Assembly (NCBI GenBank): GCA_948579315.1
Contig: CAPAOL010000010.1
Coordinates: 17,271 to 81,270 of the forward strand
Length of the DNA: 64,000 bases
Direction of reading: 5' to 3'
Source of the DNA: an uncultured Phocaeicola sp.
GTDB taxonomy: Bacteria > Bacteroidota > Bacteroidia > Bacteroidales > Bacteroidaceae
Numbering within the stretch: the first letter of the stretch is position 1; every line of letters begins with the position of its first letter. The notes below the pieces were generated by a model. It was given only the letters and a program-made list of their open reading frames with translations, made no database searches and had not been told where the DNA came from. Positions 34,347 to 42,391 of the stretch are shown piece by piece. The position numbers and the translations under genes were made by a program.

Positions 34347-35609
34347 ATGAACGAAAACGTCCTGGCTAAACTGAAGATACTTGCGGAATCTGCCAAGTAC
34401 GACGTTTCCTGTTCTTCCAGTGGTACGGTGCGCTCCAATAAGCCGGGCACGCTGGGAAACACTGTCGGAGGATGGGGGATTTGCCATAGCTTTGCCGAAG
34501 ACGGGCGGTGTATATCGCTATTGAAAATCATGCTTACCAATTATTGTATCTACGACTGTGCCTACTGTATCAACCGACGTAGCAACGATCTTCCCCGCGC
34601 TACATTTTCTGTTTCGGAATTGGTGGAACTGACCATGGAATTCTATCGCCGTAACTACATTGAAGGGTTGTTTCTTAGTTCCGGAGTGGTCCGCAATCCG
34701 GACTATACGATGGAGAGACTGGTGCGTGTAGCCAAAGATTTGCGGCAGGTGCATCGGTTTAACGGTTATATTCATCTCAAGAGTATTCCCGGCGCCAGTC
34801 GTGAATTGGTGAATGAGGCGGGGCTGTATGCCGACCGTTTAAGTGTCAACGTTGAAATTCCTAAAGAAGAAAACCTGAAACTCCTTGCACCGGAGAAAGA
34901 TCATCAAAGTGTATTCGCTCCGATGAAATACATTCAGCAAGGTGTGTTGGAGAGTAAGGAAGAACGGCAGAAGTTTCGCCATGCCCCCCGTTTCGCTCCT
35001 GCGGGACAAAGTACCCAGGTGATTGTGGGCGCTACCTCCGAGTCGGACAAAGATATTCTTTTCCTTTCGTCGGCTCTTTACGGACGACCGACCATGAAGC
35101 GCGTCTACTATTCGGGCTACGTTTCTGTGAATACGTACGATAAACGTCTTCCGGCATTGAAGCAACCGCCTTTGGTGCGTGAAAACCGGCTCTATCAGGC
35201 TGACTGGTTATTGCGTTTTTACCAATTCAAGGTGGACGAAATTGTGGATGATGCCTATCCGGATCTCGACCTCGAGATAGACCCGAAACTATCGTGGGCT
35301 TTGCGCCATCCCGAGCAGTTTCCTGTCGACATCAACAAAGCGGACTACGAAATGTTGCTCCGTGTGCCGGGAGTGGGAGTGAAGTCGGCTAAGCTGATTG
35401 TCGCCTCCCGCCGTTTTTCGCGACTGGGTTTTTATGAACTGAAGAAGATAGGAGTGGTGATGAAGAAGGCGCAATATTTCATTACCTGCAAAGAGCTGCC
35501 TCTTCAAATGCAGACTGTGAACGAACTTTCTCCGCAACGGGTACGTAGCTTATTGCTCCCGAAGCCGAAAAAGAAAGTGGATGAACGCCAATTACGATTT
35601 GATTTCTAA
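34347..35609 (+). CDS. Putative DNA modification/repair radical-SAM protein (TIGR03916-type)
   Basis: 420 residues. Radical-SAM CX3CX2C at Cys67, Cys71, Cys74 (CIYDCAYC) and a C-terminal helix-hairpin-helix DNA-binding motif (INKADYEMLLRVPGVGVKSA, about residues 330-350). It is followed 33 bases later by a TIGR03915-type protein, the conserved partner; the pair is predicted to act on DNA, possibly spore-photoproduct-lyase-like, but no reaction has been shown. The start is supported by the -7 element at 34315. Confidence 0.85.
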   Translation: MNENVLAKLKILAESAKYDVSCSSSGTVRSNKPGTLGNTVGGWGICHSFAEDGRCISLLKIMLTNYCIYDCAYCINRRSNDLPRATFSVSELVELTMEFYRRNYIEGLFLSSGVVRNPDYTMERLVRVAKDLRQVHRFNGYIHLKSIPGASRELVNEAGLYADRLSVNVEIPKEENLKLLAPEKDHQSVFAPMKYIQQGVLESKEERQKFRHAPRFAPAGQSTQVIVGATSESDKDILFLSSALYGRPTMKRVYYSGYVSVNTYDKRLPALKQPPLVRENRLYQADWLLRFYQFKVDEIVDDAYPDLDLEIDPKLSWALRHPEQFPVDINKADYEMLLRVPGVGVKSAKLIVASRRFSRLGFYELKKIGVVMKKAQYFITCKELPLQMQTVNELSPQRVRSLLLPKPKKKVDERQLRFDF

Positions 35610-35642
35610 TTTCTAATCAGACGAATTACTAAGTATACCCTC

Positions 35643-36431
35643 ATGAACATTTTTGTTTACGATAAAAGCTTTGATGGTCTGCTGACTGCCGTGTTCGACG
35701 CCTATTTTCGTAAGACCTTTCCCGATGATTTGTTGTCGGAAGGAGATGCTTTGCCCTTATTTTATGATGAGTTGCATACCGTAGTCACCGATGAAGAAAA
35801 GGCAGGGCGTGTGTGGCGGAGATTGCAGAAGAAAGTCTCGGTTTCTGCTTTGGGGTGCCTCACGCAAAGTTGGCTGTCGGAGCTTCCGGAGGTAGGGATG
35901 CTCATTTTCCGTTATATCCGTAAAGCGATCGATTCACCTCGTTCCATCGAAACCAATTTTGGAGATCCGGACGTTTTGCGATTGGCGCAAATATGGAAGA
36001 AAGTGGATGGCGAACGTGTGCACCTGATGCAGTTTGTCCGTTTTCAGAAAGCTGCGGATGGTACATTCTTTGCAGCTTTCGAACCGCAGTATAATGCGCT
36101 TCCTCTTACCGTCCACCATTTCAAAGACCGTTTTGCCGATCAGAAGTGGATTATCTACGACATGAAACGCCGTTATGGTTTTTATTATGACTTGCAGGAG
36201 GTGACGACCATCTCGTTTGATGATGACAGCCGTGAATCCCATCTGATTACGGGGATGCTGGATGAAAGTCTGATGGACAAGGATGAGAAACTTTTCCAAC
36301 AACTCTGGAAAACTTATTTCAAGGCCATTTGTATCAAAGAACGTATGAATCCGAGAAAGCACAGGCAGGATATGCCTGTACGTTATTGGAAGTATCTGAC
36401 GGAAAAGCAGAAAGAATGTTTAATCCTGTGA
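35643..36431 (+). CDS. TIGR03915-family DNA-repair-associated protein (DUF4130)
   Basis: 262 residues. Starts YDKSFDGLLTAVFDAYFRK, matching the DUF4130 family, and contains KTYFKAICIKERMNPRKHRQ near the end. It is almost always adjacent to the radical-SAM protein, as here, and is presumed to work with it on damaged or modified DNA. No enzymatic residues can be assigned by eye. Confidence 0.82.
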   Translation: MNIFVYDKSFDGLLTAVFDAYFRKTFPDDLLSEGDALPLFYDELHTVVTDEEKAGRVWRRLQKKVSVSALGCLTQSWLSELPEVGMLIFRYIRKAIDSPRSIETNFGDPDVLRLAQIWKKVDGERVHLMQFVRFQKAADGTFFAAFEPQYNALPLTVHHFKDRFADQKWIIYDMKRRYGFYYDLQEVTTISFDDDSRESHLITGMLDESLMDKDEKLFQQLWKTYFKAICIKERMNPRKHRQDMPVRYWKYLTEKQKECLIL

Positions 36432-36442
36432 TTGAGTGAGTA

Positions 36443-36811
36443 ATGAAGAAAAGATTTTTTTATATAATCAGTTTTTTGGTGATCTTTTGTATTGAGGCAT
36501 TGATAGCTTTGTATGTACGTGACAATTTTATACGTCCTTATGTCGGAGATATACTGGTGGTAGTGCTGGTGTATAGTTTTGTGAGAATATTTCTTCCGAC
36601 AGGAATGCCGCGGATGCCGTTTTATGTCTTTCTTTTTGCCTGTTTTGTGGAAGTGCTGCAATATTTCCAGTTGGTGGAAACATTGGGGATTACGAACCGT
36701 GCAGCCAGAATCATTCTAGGCTCTACGTTCGATTGGGCAGACATAGCTTGTTATGCGGTGGGATGTGTGTTTATTGTTTTATTCGAGCGTTTCTTTCAGC
36801 ATAAGTCATAA
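36443..36811 (+). CDS. DUF2809-family membrane protein
   Basis: 122 residues with about four membrane helices (10-30, 38-58, 65-80, 100-118). YVRDNFIRPYVGDILVVVLVY near residue 25 is the DUF2809 signature. Function unknown. It starts 11 bases after the DUF4130 gene, so it is in that transcription unit, and its stop is 3 bases from the convergent potassium channel gene. Confidence 0.8.
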   Translation: MKKRFFYIISFLVIFCIEALIALYVRDNFIRPYVGDILVVVLVYSFVRIFLPTGMPRMPFYVFLFACFVEVLQYFQLVETLGITNRAARIILGSTFDWADIACYAVGCVFIVLFERFFQHKS

Positions 36812-36814
36812 CAT

Positions 36815-37684
36815 TTACTTCTTTTCCACATCTATTTCGGACGGATTTAGATGATGTCCGCAATATTTGCAAAACTCGGCATTGTCTTCGTGTCCGGAGC
36901 GATGGCAGTTGGGACATTCTTTGTCTCTTTTGCGTTTATAGTCTTTCATCATGGAGGCAGATACGATCCCTGTCGGTACGGCAATGATTGTGTAACCAAT
37001 TAGCATGACACAGGCGGAAAGGAACTTCCCGAAACCGGTGATAGGGGTGATGTCTCCATAACCTACGGTAGTCATGGTGACGATAGCCCAGTAAATGCTG
37101 TTCGGGATGTTGTTGAACTGGGAGTTGGGCTCTGTTCCTTCAATCATATACATCAGTGTGCCGATGGAAGTCACCAGGATAACCACAAACAAGAAAAATA
37201 CCGCAATCTTCTTGCTGCTTTCGCGTAAGGCGGTGAGCAGTCGTTCGCCCTCATTTAGAAAGTTGAAAAGCTTGAAGACACGGAATACCCGTATCAGGCG
37301 GAAAGCACGGATAATGAGCAAATAGCGTGCACCGGGGAAGAGCAGACCGATGTAGAGCGGAAGGGTGGCGAGCAAGTCTACGATTCCGAAGAAGCTGAAT
37401 ATGTATTTCCGGGGACGGGGCGAGCAGTAGATTCTCGTCAGGTACTCGAAAGTGAAGAAAGCGGTGAAAAGATATTCCATAACGACGAACGGAGTCGTCA
37501 GAAATCTGGGAAGCCCTTTCAGGCTTTCGATGATGACAAGCAGTACGCTGACCAGAATACAGCCGATAAGAATCACGTCGAACAGTTTCCCGGTGGGAGT
37601 ATCCGATTCGAAAATGATGACGTACAACTTTCGTTTCAGTTTTTCGTCATGTAAAAAATGATGGATTCTTTCTTTTAGTTTCAT
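36815..37684 (-). CDS. Voltage-gated-type potassium channel with C-terminal zinc ribbon
   Basis: 289 residues. Six membrane segments with an S4-like arginine helix (AFRLIRVFRVFKLF, about residue 125) and the selectivity filter TVGYGD at residue 205-210. The C terminus adds a zinc-ribbon motif CPNCHRSGHEDNAEFCKYC (about 255-275), an unusual cytoplasmic module for a small K+ channel. Conducts potassium across the inner membrane. Confidence 0.9.
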   Translation of the reverse strand: MKLKERIHHFLHDEKLKRKLYVIIFESDTPTGKLFDVILIGCILVSVLLVIIESLKGLPRFLTTPFVVMEYLFTAFFTFEYLTRIYCSPRPRKYIFSFFGIVDLLATLPLYIGLLFPGARYLLIIRAFRLIRVFRVFKLFNFLNEGERLLTALRESSKKIAVFFLFVVILVTSIGTLMYMIEGTEPNSQFNNIPNSIYWAIVTMTTVGYGDITPITGFGKFLSACVMLIGYTIIAVPTGIVSASMMKDYKRKRDKECPNCHRSGHEDNAEFCKYCGHHLNPSEIDVEKK

Positions 37685-37699
37685 GCTAACAGTTCAGAC

Positions 37700-38680
37700 T
37701 CAGTCGATGACCCATTGTTTATTGTAAGCTTCTGTTTTTTTCGGATCGTAATACATACCTTCTTGTGTGGGAATATAGAGGGTGTATGTCTTTCCGGTCT
37801 TGTTCTTTAATGAGATGTCGCGCAACCAGGGATTGGCATCACGGAGTTGTGCGTATGTGATACCTTGTGATTGGGCATAATCACTCAAATTATCGATGGA
37901 AGTGGCGACAGTCACCTTTTTGTAAGGAATAGGCGGATACAGATGTTCCCGCTTCAACAGAAATCCGTAACGTTGCGGGTTGTTGAATATCTCTTTGGCT
38001 GCCAATATGCGGAACATATAGCGGGAAGTTTCTTCTACCAGCCATAAGTCCATGGCATGACTTGCCAGTTGCTTGTCAAGTTGGGAGGAGATACGTCCCT
38101 GTCCGGCATTATAGGCGGCGGAGACAGCCATCCAGTCTCCATATTTGGCATACGCTTGTTTGAAATATTTGCAGGCGGCTACGGTTGCTTTTTCAATGTG
38201 GTAGCGTTCGTCTACGTTATCGTTCACTTCCAGTCCGAATTCCCGTCCGGTGGCGGGCATAAACTGCCACAGCCCTGCTGCTCCTGCCGGAGAGCGGGCA
38301 ATGTTGTTCAGGTTACTTTCGATTACCATCAGGTATTTGAAGTCGTCGGGGATGCCGTTGGCTTTCAGTATCGGTTCTATGATGGGGAAGTACCGGTTGG
38401 CACGTTTTATCAGTAGCATGGTGGTGGAGTGCATATAGGTGAAAGCCATCATTTCACGATCCATCCGTTCGCGACGGTCATAGCGGCGGAGGTCAATGGT
38501 TTTTCCGTCAAAAGTAACCTGGGTGGGAACGGTGGGCGGGGTGACGCAATAAGGAACTTCCGATTTGGCGGAATGTTGTTCGGTCATCTGGCTGCTGCCC
38601 GTCAATACAGGAATGGATGCGCCGATGCAAAATACTGATATAAGTGTAAGAATATAGTTGATTTTCATTCGTCTTTTCAT
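37700..38680 (-). CDS. Lytic transglycosylase (SLT/LysM)
   Basis: 326 residues. Signal peptide (about 1-25), then the SLT domain: the catalytic glutamate is in MVIESNLNN near residue 125, followed by SPAGAAGLWQFMP and YNAGQGRIS. A C-terminal LysM-like segment follows (SIDNLSDYAQSQGITYAQLR). Cleaves peptidoglycan glycan strands in the periplasm. A TTTG-19-TATCTTTG promoter lies just upstream. Confidence 0.9.
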   Translation of the reverse strand: MKRRMKINYILTLISVFCIGASIPVLTGSSQMTEQHSAKSEVPYCVTPPTVPTQVTFDGKTIDLRRYDRRERMDREMMAFTYMHSTTMLLIKRANRYFPIIEPILKANGIPDDFKYLMVIESNLNNIARSPAGAAGLWQFMPATGREFGLEVNDNVDERYHIEKATVAACKYFKQAYAKYGDWMAVSAAYNAGQGRISSQLDKQLASHAMDLWLVEETSRYMFRILAAKEIFNNPQRYGFLLKREHLYPPIPYKKVTVATSIDNLSDYAQSQGITYAQLRDANPWLRDISLKNKTGKTYTLYIPTQEGMYYDPKKTEAYNKQWVID

Positions 38681-38722
38681 TTTATAACCTTTTTGGATGT
38701 TTTAAAGTTTAAGTCTGCTTTG

Positions 38723-38753
38723 CAAAGATAGCCCCATTTTGTTTTTTTTCAAA
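38723..38753 (-). promoter_or_regulatory. Promoter of the lytic transglycosylase (TTTG-19-TATCTTTG)
   Basis: TTTG at 38750-38753 and TATCTTTG at 38723-38730 on the minus strand, 19 bases apart. Confidence 0.7.
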
Positions 38754-38812
38754 GAACTTTTCTTGCATTTTATACGTTTTTCTAATAGAGTTAAAATAAA
38801 TAATGAATCAAA

Positions 38813-40126
38813 ATGAATATAGCAATGACCGGAGCTACCGGATATATAGGTAAACATCTTTCCAACTATCTCACAGAAAAGGGCGGACACCGGATTATTC
38901 CCTTGGGAAGATCGATGTTCCGCGAAGGTATGTCCGGACATTTGATTCAGACATTGACGCATTGCGACGTAATCATCAATTTGGCTGGCGCACCCATCAA
39001 TAAGCGTTGGACACCGGAGTATAAACAAGAATTGTTCAACAGCCGCATTGTGGTGACGCATCGTATTATCTGTGCGTTAAATGCTGTCAAGACAAAACCG
39101 AAACTGATGATTTCAGCTTCCGCTGTGGGCTATTATCCTCCGGAAGTGGAAGCGGACGAGTATACACGTACACGCGGCGACGGTTTTCTTTCCGACCTTT
39201 GCTATGCATGGGAGAAAGAAGCCAAACACTGTCCCCAGCCTACCCGGCTCGTCATTACACGCTTTGGCGTAGTGCTTTCTCCGGATGGGGGAGCAATGCA
39301 GCAGATGCTTCGTCCTTTGCAGGCCACGAAGGTAGCTACCGCTATCGGTCCCGGCACTCAGTCTTTCCCGTGGATAGCCATGTATGACCTTTGCCGTGCC
39401 ATGGAGTTTTTTATTGCTCACGAAGAAACGCGGGGTGTGTATAATCTAGTGGCTCCGCAACAGATTTCGCAATATTCTTTTACCCGTGAGATGGGAAAAG
39501 CTTATCAGGCGTGGACAACGATTATTGCTCCGCAGCGGGCTTTCCGTATATTTTACGGTGAAGCGGCCTCTTTCCTGACAGCCGGTCAGAAAATCCGCCC
39601 GACACGTCTGACAGAAGCCGGATTCCTTTTTTCCATCCCTACTGTCGAATGTCTTTTTAAAGGTACGGACCACACTACGGTCCCCTCTCTCGACCTGAAC
39701 CGATATATGGGACTTTGGTACGAAATAGCCCGCTACGAGAATCGTTTTGAACACGGACTGGTAGATGTCACGGCCACTTACATGCTTCGTCCCGATGGTA
39801 CGATTCGTGTGGAAAACCGTGGGTGCAAGCGCAGTTCCCCTTATGATATCTGCAAGACTGCCACCGGACACGCCAAAATACCCGATCCCACGCAACCGGG
39901 TAAACTGAAAGTCTCTTTCTTTCTGAATTTCTACTCTGATTATTACATATTAGAGCTGGATGAAGAGAGTTACAACTATGCTCTTGTAGGCAGCAGCACC
40001 GATAAATATCTCTGGATACTAAGCCGCACGCCGCAACTGCCTGATGAAATCAAAAAGAAACTTGTAAACGCTGCCGAACGCCGCGGTTACGATACCAACC
40101 GTTTGCAATGGATAGAACAATTTTGA
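38813..40126 (+). CDS. TIGR01777 sugar-nucleotide epimerase fused to a lipocalin
   Basis: 437 residues. Residues 1-285 are a Rossmann epimerase of the TIGR01777/SDR39U1 type (MTGATGYIGKHL NAD site, ISASAVGYY, GDGFLSDLC). Residues 290-437 are a lipocalin of the Blc type: YMGLWYEIARYENRFE (conserved GxW) and LWILSRTPQLPD. The two are normally separate proteins. Joining a cytoplasmic-type oxidoreductase to a lipid-binding barrel is unusual. No signal peptide precedes the epimerase, so the lipocalin here would act inside the cell. Confidence 0.88.
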   Translation: MNIAMTGATGYIGKHLSNYLTEKGGHRIIPLGRSMFREGMSGHLIQTLTHCDVIINLAGAPINKRWTPEYKQELFNSRIVVTHRIICALNAVKTKPKLMISASAVGYYPPEVEADEYTRTRGDGFLSDLCYAWEKEAKHCPQPTRLVITRFGVVLSPDGGAMQQMLRPLQATKVATAIGPGTQSFPWIAMYDLCRAMEFFIAHEETRGVYNLVAPQQISQYSFTREMGKAYQAWTTIIAPQRAFRIFYGEAASFLTAGQKIRPTRLTEAGFLFSIPTVECLFKGTDHTTVPSLDLNRYMGLWYEIARYENRFEHGLVDVTATYMLRPDGTIRVENRGCKRSSPYDICKTATGHAKIPDPTQPGKLKVSFFLNFYSDYYILELDEESYNYALVGSSTDKYLWILSRTPQLPDEIKKKLVNAAERRGYDTNRLQWIEQF

Positions 40127-40191
40127 TTATACAATTCTTTTGCAAAAGTACATAACGAACGATATAAATCAACTTTAAAACAACATAGATT

Positions 40192-40455
40192 ATGGATTAC
40201 GAAATTATTCATCAGCCCGAACAGCATTTATTTAAGACAGAAGTAGACGGTCGTACTGCCTTTGTGCAATATCGCCTCTTAGGTGATTCTTTCGATATCA
40301 TTCATACCATTGTACCCCGCCCGATAGAAGGTCGCGGAATAGCCGCTGCATTGGTGAAAGCTGCTTATGCCTATGCTGCAGCCAACGGAATGAAACCGAA
40401 AGCCACTTGTTCTTACGCAGTGAGATGGTTGGAACGCCACCCGGAACTGATATGA
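40192..40455 (+). CDS. Small GNAT-type N-acetyltransferase (YjdJ-like)
   Basis: 87 residues. The acetyl-CoA-binding RPIEGRGIAAALVKAAY and the following CSYAVRWLERHPE match the short GNAT family (DUF/YjdJ). Likely cytoplasmic; substrate unknown. Typical size for this minimal family. Confidence 0.85.
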   Translation: MDYEIIHQPEQHLFKTEVDGRTAFVQYRLLGDSFDIIHTIVPRPIEGRGIAAALVKAAYAYAAANGMKPKATCSYAVRWLERHPELI

Positions 40456-40620
40456 TAATAGCTTTTCTCATTATTGATTTCCTTACAGTTTGGATTGACA
40501 AGGATAGTGAAGATTATGCAGAATCACAGGCGTATTTTGCTAAAATGCATCTTTCTGGCGGGTATTTTCTTTTCTGATGGTAAATCATGAACAAGCTTTT
40601 TGAAACATCTTCTGAAGAGC

Positions 40621-40651
40621 TTGTAGGTGATGGAAACAATCTGTATCTTTG
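40621..40651 (+). promoter_or_regulatory. Promoter at a leaderless start (TTG-20-TATCTTTG)
   Basis: TTG at 40621-40623 and TATCTTTG at 40644-40651, with the ATG of the next gene four bases later (GCGGC then ATG shares the base G). Confidence 0.55.
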
Positions 40652-40655
40652 CGGC

Positions 40656-40859
40656 ATGAAAAAGTTATTGTGTCCGCAATGCAAGATTGCAGCTATGTAT
40701 GTGAAGAATGAACTGGGTGAAAGGCTACTGGTTTATGTGCTCGAAAATGGTGAAGTCGTTCCCAAATATCCGGAAGAGTCGATGGAAGGGTTCGACCTGA
40801 CAGAGGTTTTCTGCCTGGGTTGTTCGTGGCATGGTTCACCTAAACGACTTGTTAAGTGA
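40656..40859 (+). CDS. Small cysteine-containing hypothetical protein
   Basis: 67 residues from ATG at 40656 (MKKLLCPQCKIAAMYVKNE). CPQC near the start and CLGC near residue 58 suggest a small zinc ribbon. Function unknown. The start is fixed by the promoter: TATCTTTG ends four bases before this ATG, so the longer frame from 40587 would begin upstream of transcription. Confidence 0.6.
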   Translation: MKKLLCPQCKIAAMYVKNELGERLLVYVLENGEVVPKYPEESMEGFDLTEVFCLGCSWHGSPKRLVK

Positions 40860-40947
40860 TTAATGGTTTAGTGATTAATCACTATTTCTTGATTTATGTC
40901 AACTAAAAGAGGGACTAGAAACGAGGATTAATTCGTTGAATTTTATG

Positions 40948-40955
40948 TATCTTTG
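40948..40955 (+). promoter_or_regulatory. -7 element (TATCTTTG) of the MATE gene
   Basis: TATCTTTG 24 bases before the ATG at 40980; -33 box not clear. Confidence 0.45.
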
Positions 40956-40979
40956 CGCCCGATTTTAGAACATAGACGT

Positions 40980-42353
40980 ATGGCAACTTCTAAAGAAATG
41001 ACGGCAGGGCCGGCATTACCTCTCATTTTAAAGTTTACACTGCTGCTTTTACTCGGCAATCTGTTGCAACAAACGTATTCGCTTGTTGATGCTGCAATTG
41101 TAGGAAATTTCTTGGGAATAAACGCGTTAGCTTCTGTTGGAGCCAGCACGTCAGTGGTATTTCTCATTCTCGGGTTCTGCAATGGATGTTGCGGAGGGTT
41201 CGGGATACCCGTTGCGCAGAAGTTTGGAGCGCGGGATTACAGTACGATGCGTAGCTACGTGGCTGTCAGTCTGAAACTGGCTGCGGGAATGTCGGTGGTG
41301 ATTGCGCTTCTCACCTGTATTTTATGTGAGGATATTCTTCGGATCATGCGTACGCCGGAGAATATTTTTGAAGGGGCTTATGCTTACTTGCTTGTCACTT
41401 TCATCGGTGTGCCGTGTACGTTTTTCTATAATCTTCTTTCGAGCATTATCCGTGCGTTGGGAGACAGTAAGACACCTTTCTGGTTTCTGCTGTTTGCGGC
41501 TGTTCTGAATATCATTCTCGACTTGTTCTGTATTCTGGTACTTGACTGGGGAGTGGCGGGAGCTGCTATTGCTACTGTCTTTTCACAAGGATTGTCGGCT
41601 GTTCTCTGCTATATTTATATGTACCGGAAGTTTGAAATATTGCAGGGTACTCCGAAAGAACGCCGGTTCCAGTCGAAACTGGCTAAGACGCTGCTCTACA
41701 TCGGTGTGCCTATGGGATTGCAATTTTCTATCACGGCTATCGGCAGCATCATGCTTCAGAGTGCCAATAATGCCTTGGGAACGGCGTGTGTGGCAGCCTT
41801 TACGTCTGCTATGCGCATCAAGATGTTCTTTATCTGTATGTTCGAGAGTTTGGGTATTGCGATGGCTACATATAGCGGACAAAATTACGGAGCGGGTAAA
41901 CCGGAACGTATTTGGTTGGGAATCAAGGCTAGTGCTCTGATGATGATTATTTATGCGGCTTTCACGTTCCTTCTTCTGATGGTAGGGGCTAAATATTTCG
42001 CGTTGATCTTCGTAGACCCGTCGGAAACGGAAATTTTGCTGGATACGGAGTTGTTCCTGCATGTCTCCTGTATGTTCTTCCCGATGCTTGGTTTGTTGTG
42101 CATCTTGCGTTATACCATTCAGGGAGTAGGCTTTACCAATCTTGCCATGTTCTCCGGAGTGGCGGAGATGATTGCGCGTATCCTTGTCAGTCTCTATGCC
42201 GTACCGGTATTCGGTTTTATTGCTGTTTGCTACGGTGATCCGATGGCTTGGATAGCGGCAGACTTATTCCTCGTACCGGCCTTTATCTACGTTTATCGCA
42301 GGTTGAAGAAGCAGGTACTTACGAATTCGACTGTACAGCAGACTGTTGCATAA
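40980..42353 (+). CDS. MATE-family multidrug/Na+ efflux transporter
   Basis: 457 residues from ATG at 40980, with twelve hydrophobic segments in two bundles. Q(T)YSLVDAAIVGNFLG near residue 38 is the MATE signature, and YSGQNYGAGKPERIW near residue 305 marks the second half. It exports drugs or other organics coupled to Na+ or H+. The start is supported by the -7 element TATCTTTG at 40948. The upstream in-frame Met at 40953 would fall on the promoter. Confidence 0.92.
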   Translation: MATSKEMTAGPALPLILKFTLLLLLGNLLQQTYSLVDAAIVGNFLGINALASVGASTSVVFLILGFCNGCCGGFGIPVAQKFGARDYSTMRSYVAVSLKLAAGMSVVIALLTCILCEDILRIMRTPENIFEGAYAYLLVTFIGVPCTFFYNLLSSIIRALGDSKTPFWFLLFAAVLNIILDLFCILVLDWGVAGAAIATVFSQGLSAVLCYIYMYRKFEILQGTPKERRFQSKLAKTLLYIGVPMGLQFSITAIGSIMLQSANNALGTACVAAFTSAMRIKMFFICMFESLGIAMATYSGQNYGAGKPERIWLGIKASALMMIIYAAFTFLLLMVGAKYFALIFVDPSETEILLDTELFLHVSCMFFPMLGLLCILRYTIQGVGFTNLAMFSGVAEMIARILVSLYAVPVFGFIAVCYGDPMAWIAADLFLVPAFIYVYRRLKKQVLTNSTVQQTVA

Positions 42354-42391
42354 TTATCTTTTTCAGGTTGGGAATATTCCTTTGTTTGAAT

